Assembly (NCBI GenBank): GCA_026785865.1
Contig: JAJAZG010000343.1
Coordinates: 1-6,915 of the forward strand
DNA: 6,915 nt
DNA from: Pseudanabaena sp. CAN_BIN31
GTDB taxonomy: Bacteria > Cyanobacteriota > Cyanobacteriia > Pseudanabaenales > Pseudanabaenaceae
Reading direction: 5' to 3'
The notes below the pieces were generated by a model. It saw nothing but the letters and a program-made list of their open reading frames with translations. It was not told the origin of the DNA and did no database searches. Positions 5,870 to 6,915 of this stretch are shown piece by piece. Each line of letters begins with the position of its first letter. Positions within the stretch are counted from its first letter, which is position 1. Position numbers and translations under genes: made by a program.

Positions 5870-6226
5870 ATGCAAATTATCTTAGAAGTCCCCGATCGCC
5901 TCGGCGAAAAACTACAACAACTAGGCGATCGCCTCCCCGAAGCCCTTGACCGTGCGCTTCAGGAACTCAGTCCCACAGAAATTATCCCCTACCAAGACGA
6001 TCATCAAATTGTCGAACTTCTGGCAAGTCAACCCAGCCTCGAAACAATTCTTGCCATCCGCCCTAATCCTTCAATGCAAGCCCGTATAAGCGATCTTCTC
6101 GATCGCAATAAATCTGGCGCACTTTCCAGACCAGAAGAAGTCGAACTGGATCGTTACCTACTCCTAGAACATTGGGTACGCTTAGCCAAAGTTCACGCAT
6201 ACAAACGCATCCAGACAGCAGCATGA
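5870..6226 (+). CDS. Small conserved cyanobacterial protein, possible partner/antitoxin-like of an HNH endonuclease
   Basis: 118 residues, soluble, acidic and mostly helical. The N-terminus MQIILEVPDRLGEKLQQLGD reads like the start of small cyanobacterial antitoxin-type proteins. The C-terminal half has LETILAIRPNPSMQARISDL, then LLDRNKSGALSRPEEVELDR and YLLLEHWVRLAKVHAYKR. I recall such proteins as a small cyanobacterial family, often next to an HNH nuclease or PIN-type gene, but its function is unknown to me. Its TGA overlaps the ATG of the HNH remnant as ATGA (6223-6226), so the two were once a coupled pair. Three HIP1-type or near-HIP1 cores (such as 5925-5932) suggest long residence in this genome. 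The gene itself appears intact although its partner is broken. Confidence 0.7.
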   Translation: MQIILEVPDRLGEKLQQLGDRLPEALDRALQELSPTEIIPYQDDHQIVELLASQPSLETILAIRPNPSMQARISDLLDRNKSGALSRPEEVELDRYLLLEHWVRLAKVHAYKRIQTAA

Positions 6227-6312
6227 GCTATGTATCAGTTCCCCTGCGTCGGCTTGTAACCCAACGCGCTGGAGATAAATGAGAATATTGCAAATTCACT
6301 CAAACAATAAAT
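6223..6312 (+). pseudogene. 5' remnant of an HNH endonuclease gene
   Basis: From ATG 6223, overlapping the previous stop by 4 bp, the frame reads MSYVSVPLRRLVTQRAGDK, then TGA at 6280-6282, then EYCKFTQTIN and TAG at 6313-6315. This is the typical start of cyanobacterial HNH nucleases, which begin MSYVSVxLRRLVxxRAGxxC and continue EYC. The TGA sits exactly where the first Cys of the CEYC zinc knuckle belongs, one base from TGT or TGC. Everything beyond about 30 codons, including the HNH catalytic region, is missing, and mfd begins 24 bp after the remnant. So it is a substitution plus a large 3' deletion. The remnant and mfd share one reading frame separated by the TAG. Confidence 0.72.
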
Positions 6313-6336
6313 TAGCGATCGCTTCCAAAACTTCTC

Positions 6337-6915
6337 ATGCCATTTAGATCGGTCATCCAGAAAATTGCTCAAGCACCATTAAGCATCAAAATAGGAGAAA
6401 AGCTAAAAACAGCCAAAAGCACCTCCCTATCAGGATTATCACGTCTAGGCAAAGGACTGATTAGCTCCCATCTCTGCCAACAGCAAAGCAAACCATTACT
6501 CATCATTGCCGCCACCGTCGAAGAAGCAACCCGATGGGCTTTGCAGCTACAAGCAATGAACTGGGAAAACGTCTATCTATATCCACCGATTGATAATCTT
6601 CCCTACGAATCAGTCCCCATAGATTTAGAAACAACTTGGACACAGATCGAGATTTTGGCTGAACTGCGATCGCAACCACAAAGTAATCTGGCGATCGCCA
6701 CAACCGTCAATGCTTTACAACCACATCTGCCATCGGTAAAAGTCTTCAAAACCCACAGCCTTTATCTGAACGTAGGAGATCCTCAATCAGTGAAGCCTCT
6801 AACTATTACTTTCACGAAGTTGGGATATGTAGAAGTAAAGGAAGTAAAAGAAGAAAAACAATGGAGTCGCAAAGGATTTTGCATAGAGATTTTTCCAGTG
6901 AATCAAGCGTTACCC
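6337..6915 (+). CDS. mfd: Transcription-repair coupling factor, N-terminal part (3' end outside window)
   Basis: 193 codons, open to the right edge with no stop. Mfd removes RNA polymerase stalled at DNA damage and recruits the UvrABC excision machinery. The visible part is the UvrB-like N-terminal region (domains 1-2, UvrA-interacting). LSGLSRLGKGLISSHLCQQ, LLIIAATVEEATRWALQLQA, VYLYPPIDNLPYESV and the later TFTKLGYVEVKEV / EKQWSRKGFCIEIFPV match the conserved start of cyanobacterial Mfd, where the last segment is usually RRGDIIDIFPV. The helicase motifs lie outside the window. ATG 6337 is the first start after the in-frame TAG at 6313, and no strong Shine-Dalgarno is seen. The promoter must lie in the small ORF or HNH remnant, or transcription comes from there. 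Two HIP1 sites lie inside (6666 and 6691). Confidence 0.9.
   Translation, partial: MPFRSVIQKIAQAPLSIKIGEKLKTAKSTSLSGLSRLGKGLISSHLCQQQSKPLLIIAATVEEATRWALQLQAMNWENVYLYPPIDNLPYESVPIDLETTWTQIEILAELRSQPQSNLAIATTVNALQPHLPSVKVFKTHSLYLNVGDPQSVKPLTITFTKLGYVEVKEVKEEKQWSRKGFCIEIFPVNQALP

Larger units (their letters stand above)
593..6698. repeat. HIP1 octamers GCGATCGC (dispersed, ten copies)
   Basis: Copies start at 593, 1346, 1481, 2553, 2740, 2915, 5925, 6315, 6666 and 6691. HIP1 over-representation is a hallmark of many cyanobacterial genomes. The copies are absent from 2923 to 5924, which covers both TIR genes and the HigB/HigA pair. Confidence 0.9.

Noticed and set aside
6280..6282. TGA in the HNH frame as a selenocysteine or recoded codon
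   Set aside because: It sits at a Cys position, but the frame ends at TAG ten codons later, the catalytic part is gone, and no SECIS-like hairpin is evident. A nonsense mutation is simpler.
6503..6703. Minus-strand ORF of 66 codons
   Set aside because: It is antisense to the clearly conserved mfd frame. Other antisense frames opposite topA, the caspase, the first TIR and the left toxin were dismissed for the same reason.
1..6915. CRISPR array, tRNA, rRNA or insertion sequence
   Set aside because: No regularly spaced direct repeats, no cloverleaf-like sequence and no transposase motifs or terminal inverted repeats were seen.

Overview
The window comes from a cyanobacterium. The octamer GCGATCGC (HIP1, the highly iterated palindrome typical of many cyanobacterial genomes) occurs ten times, the DNA is AT-leaning, and the housekeeping genes at both ends read as cyanobacterial versions. 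I cannot name the species; a Pseudanabaena-like or other freshwater lineage would fit, but that is a guess.

Layout. Bases 1-960 (+) are the 3' end of topA (DNA topoisomerase I), open from the first base. Bases 6337-6915 (+) are the 5' end of mfd (transcription-repair coupling factor), running off the right edge. The roughly 5.4 kb between them is an accessory island. From left to right it holds: (i) a minus-strand toxin-antitoxin pair, a Phd/YefM-type antitoxin (1367-1810) followed by a RelE/ParE-type toxin (973-1365); (ii) a plus-strand three-gene conflict or immunity operon (1954-4979) encoding a caspase-like protease, a TIR-domain protein with a small N-terminal adaptor-like domain, and a membrane-anchored degenerate TIR with a TPR tail; (iii) a minus-strand HigB/HigA-type pair (5746-5390 toxin, 5393-5076 antitoxin); (iv) a small plus-strand conserved cyanobacterial ORF (5870-6226) that overlaps by ATGA a dead remnant of an HNH endonuclease gene (6223-6312), whose first zinc-binding Cys codon is now TGA.

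How the genes may work together. The central operon pairs the two classic cell-suicide effector folds, a caspase protease (His91/Cys142) and a TIR (candidate catalytic Glu179), with a third membrane protein carrying a TIR fold without the Glu. The caspase tail and the TIR N-terminus share an ungapped 19-residue motif (10 of 19 identical, ending HIGDxxY). This suggests that the two proteins assemble through a common adhesive segment. I infer an abortive-infection-like or programmed-death system; no activity can be proven from sequence alone. The two TIR genes are visibly more AT-rich and lack HIP1 sites (none between 2923 and 5924), consistent with recent acquisition. The caspase operon and the left TA pair are divergent and share a 143-bp control region with two inverted repeats.
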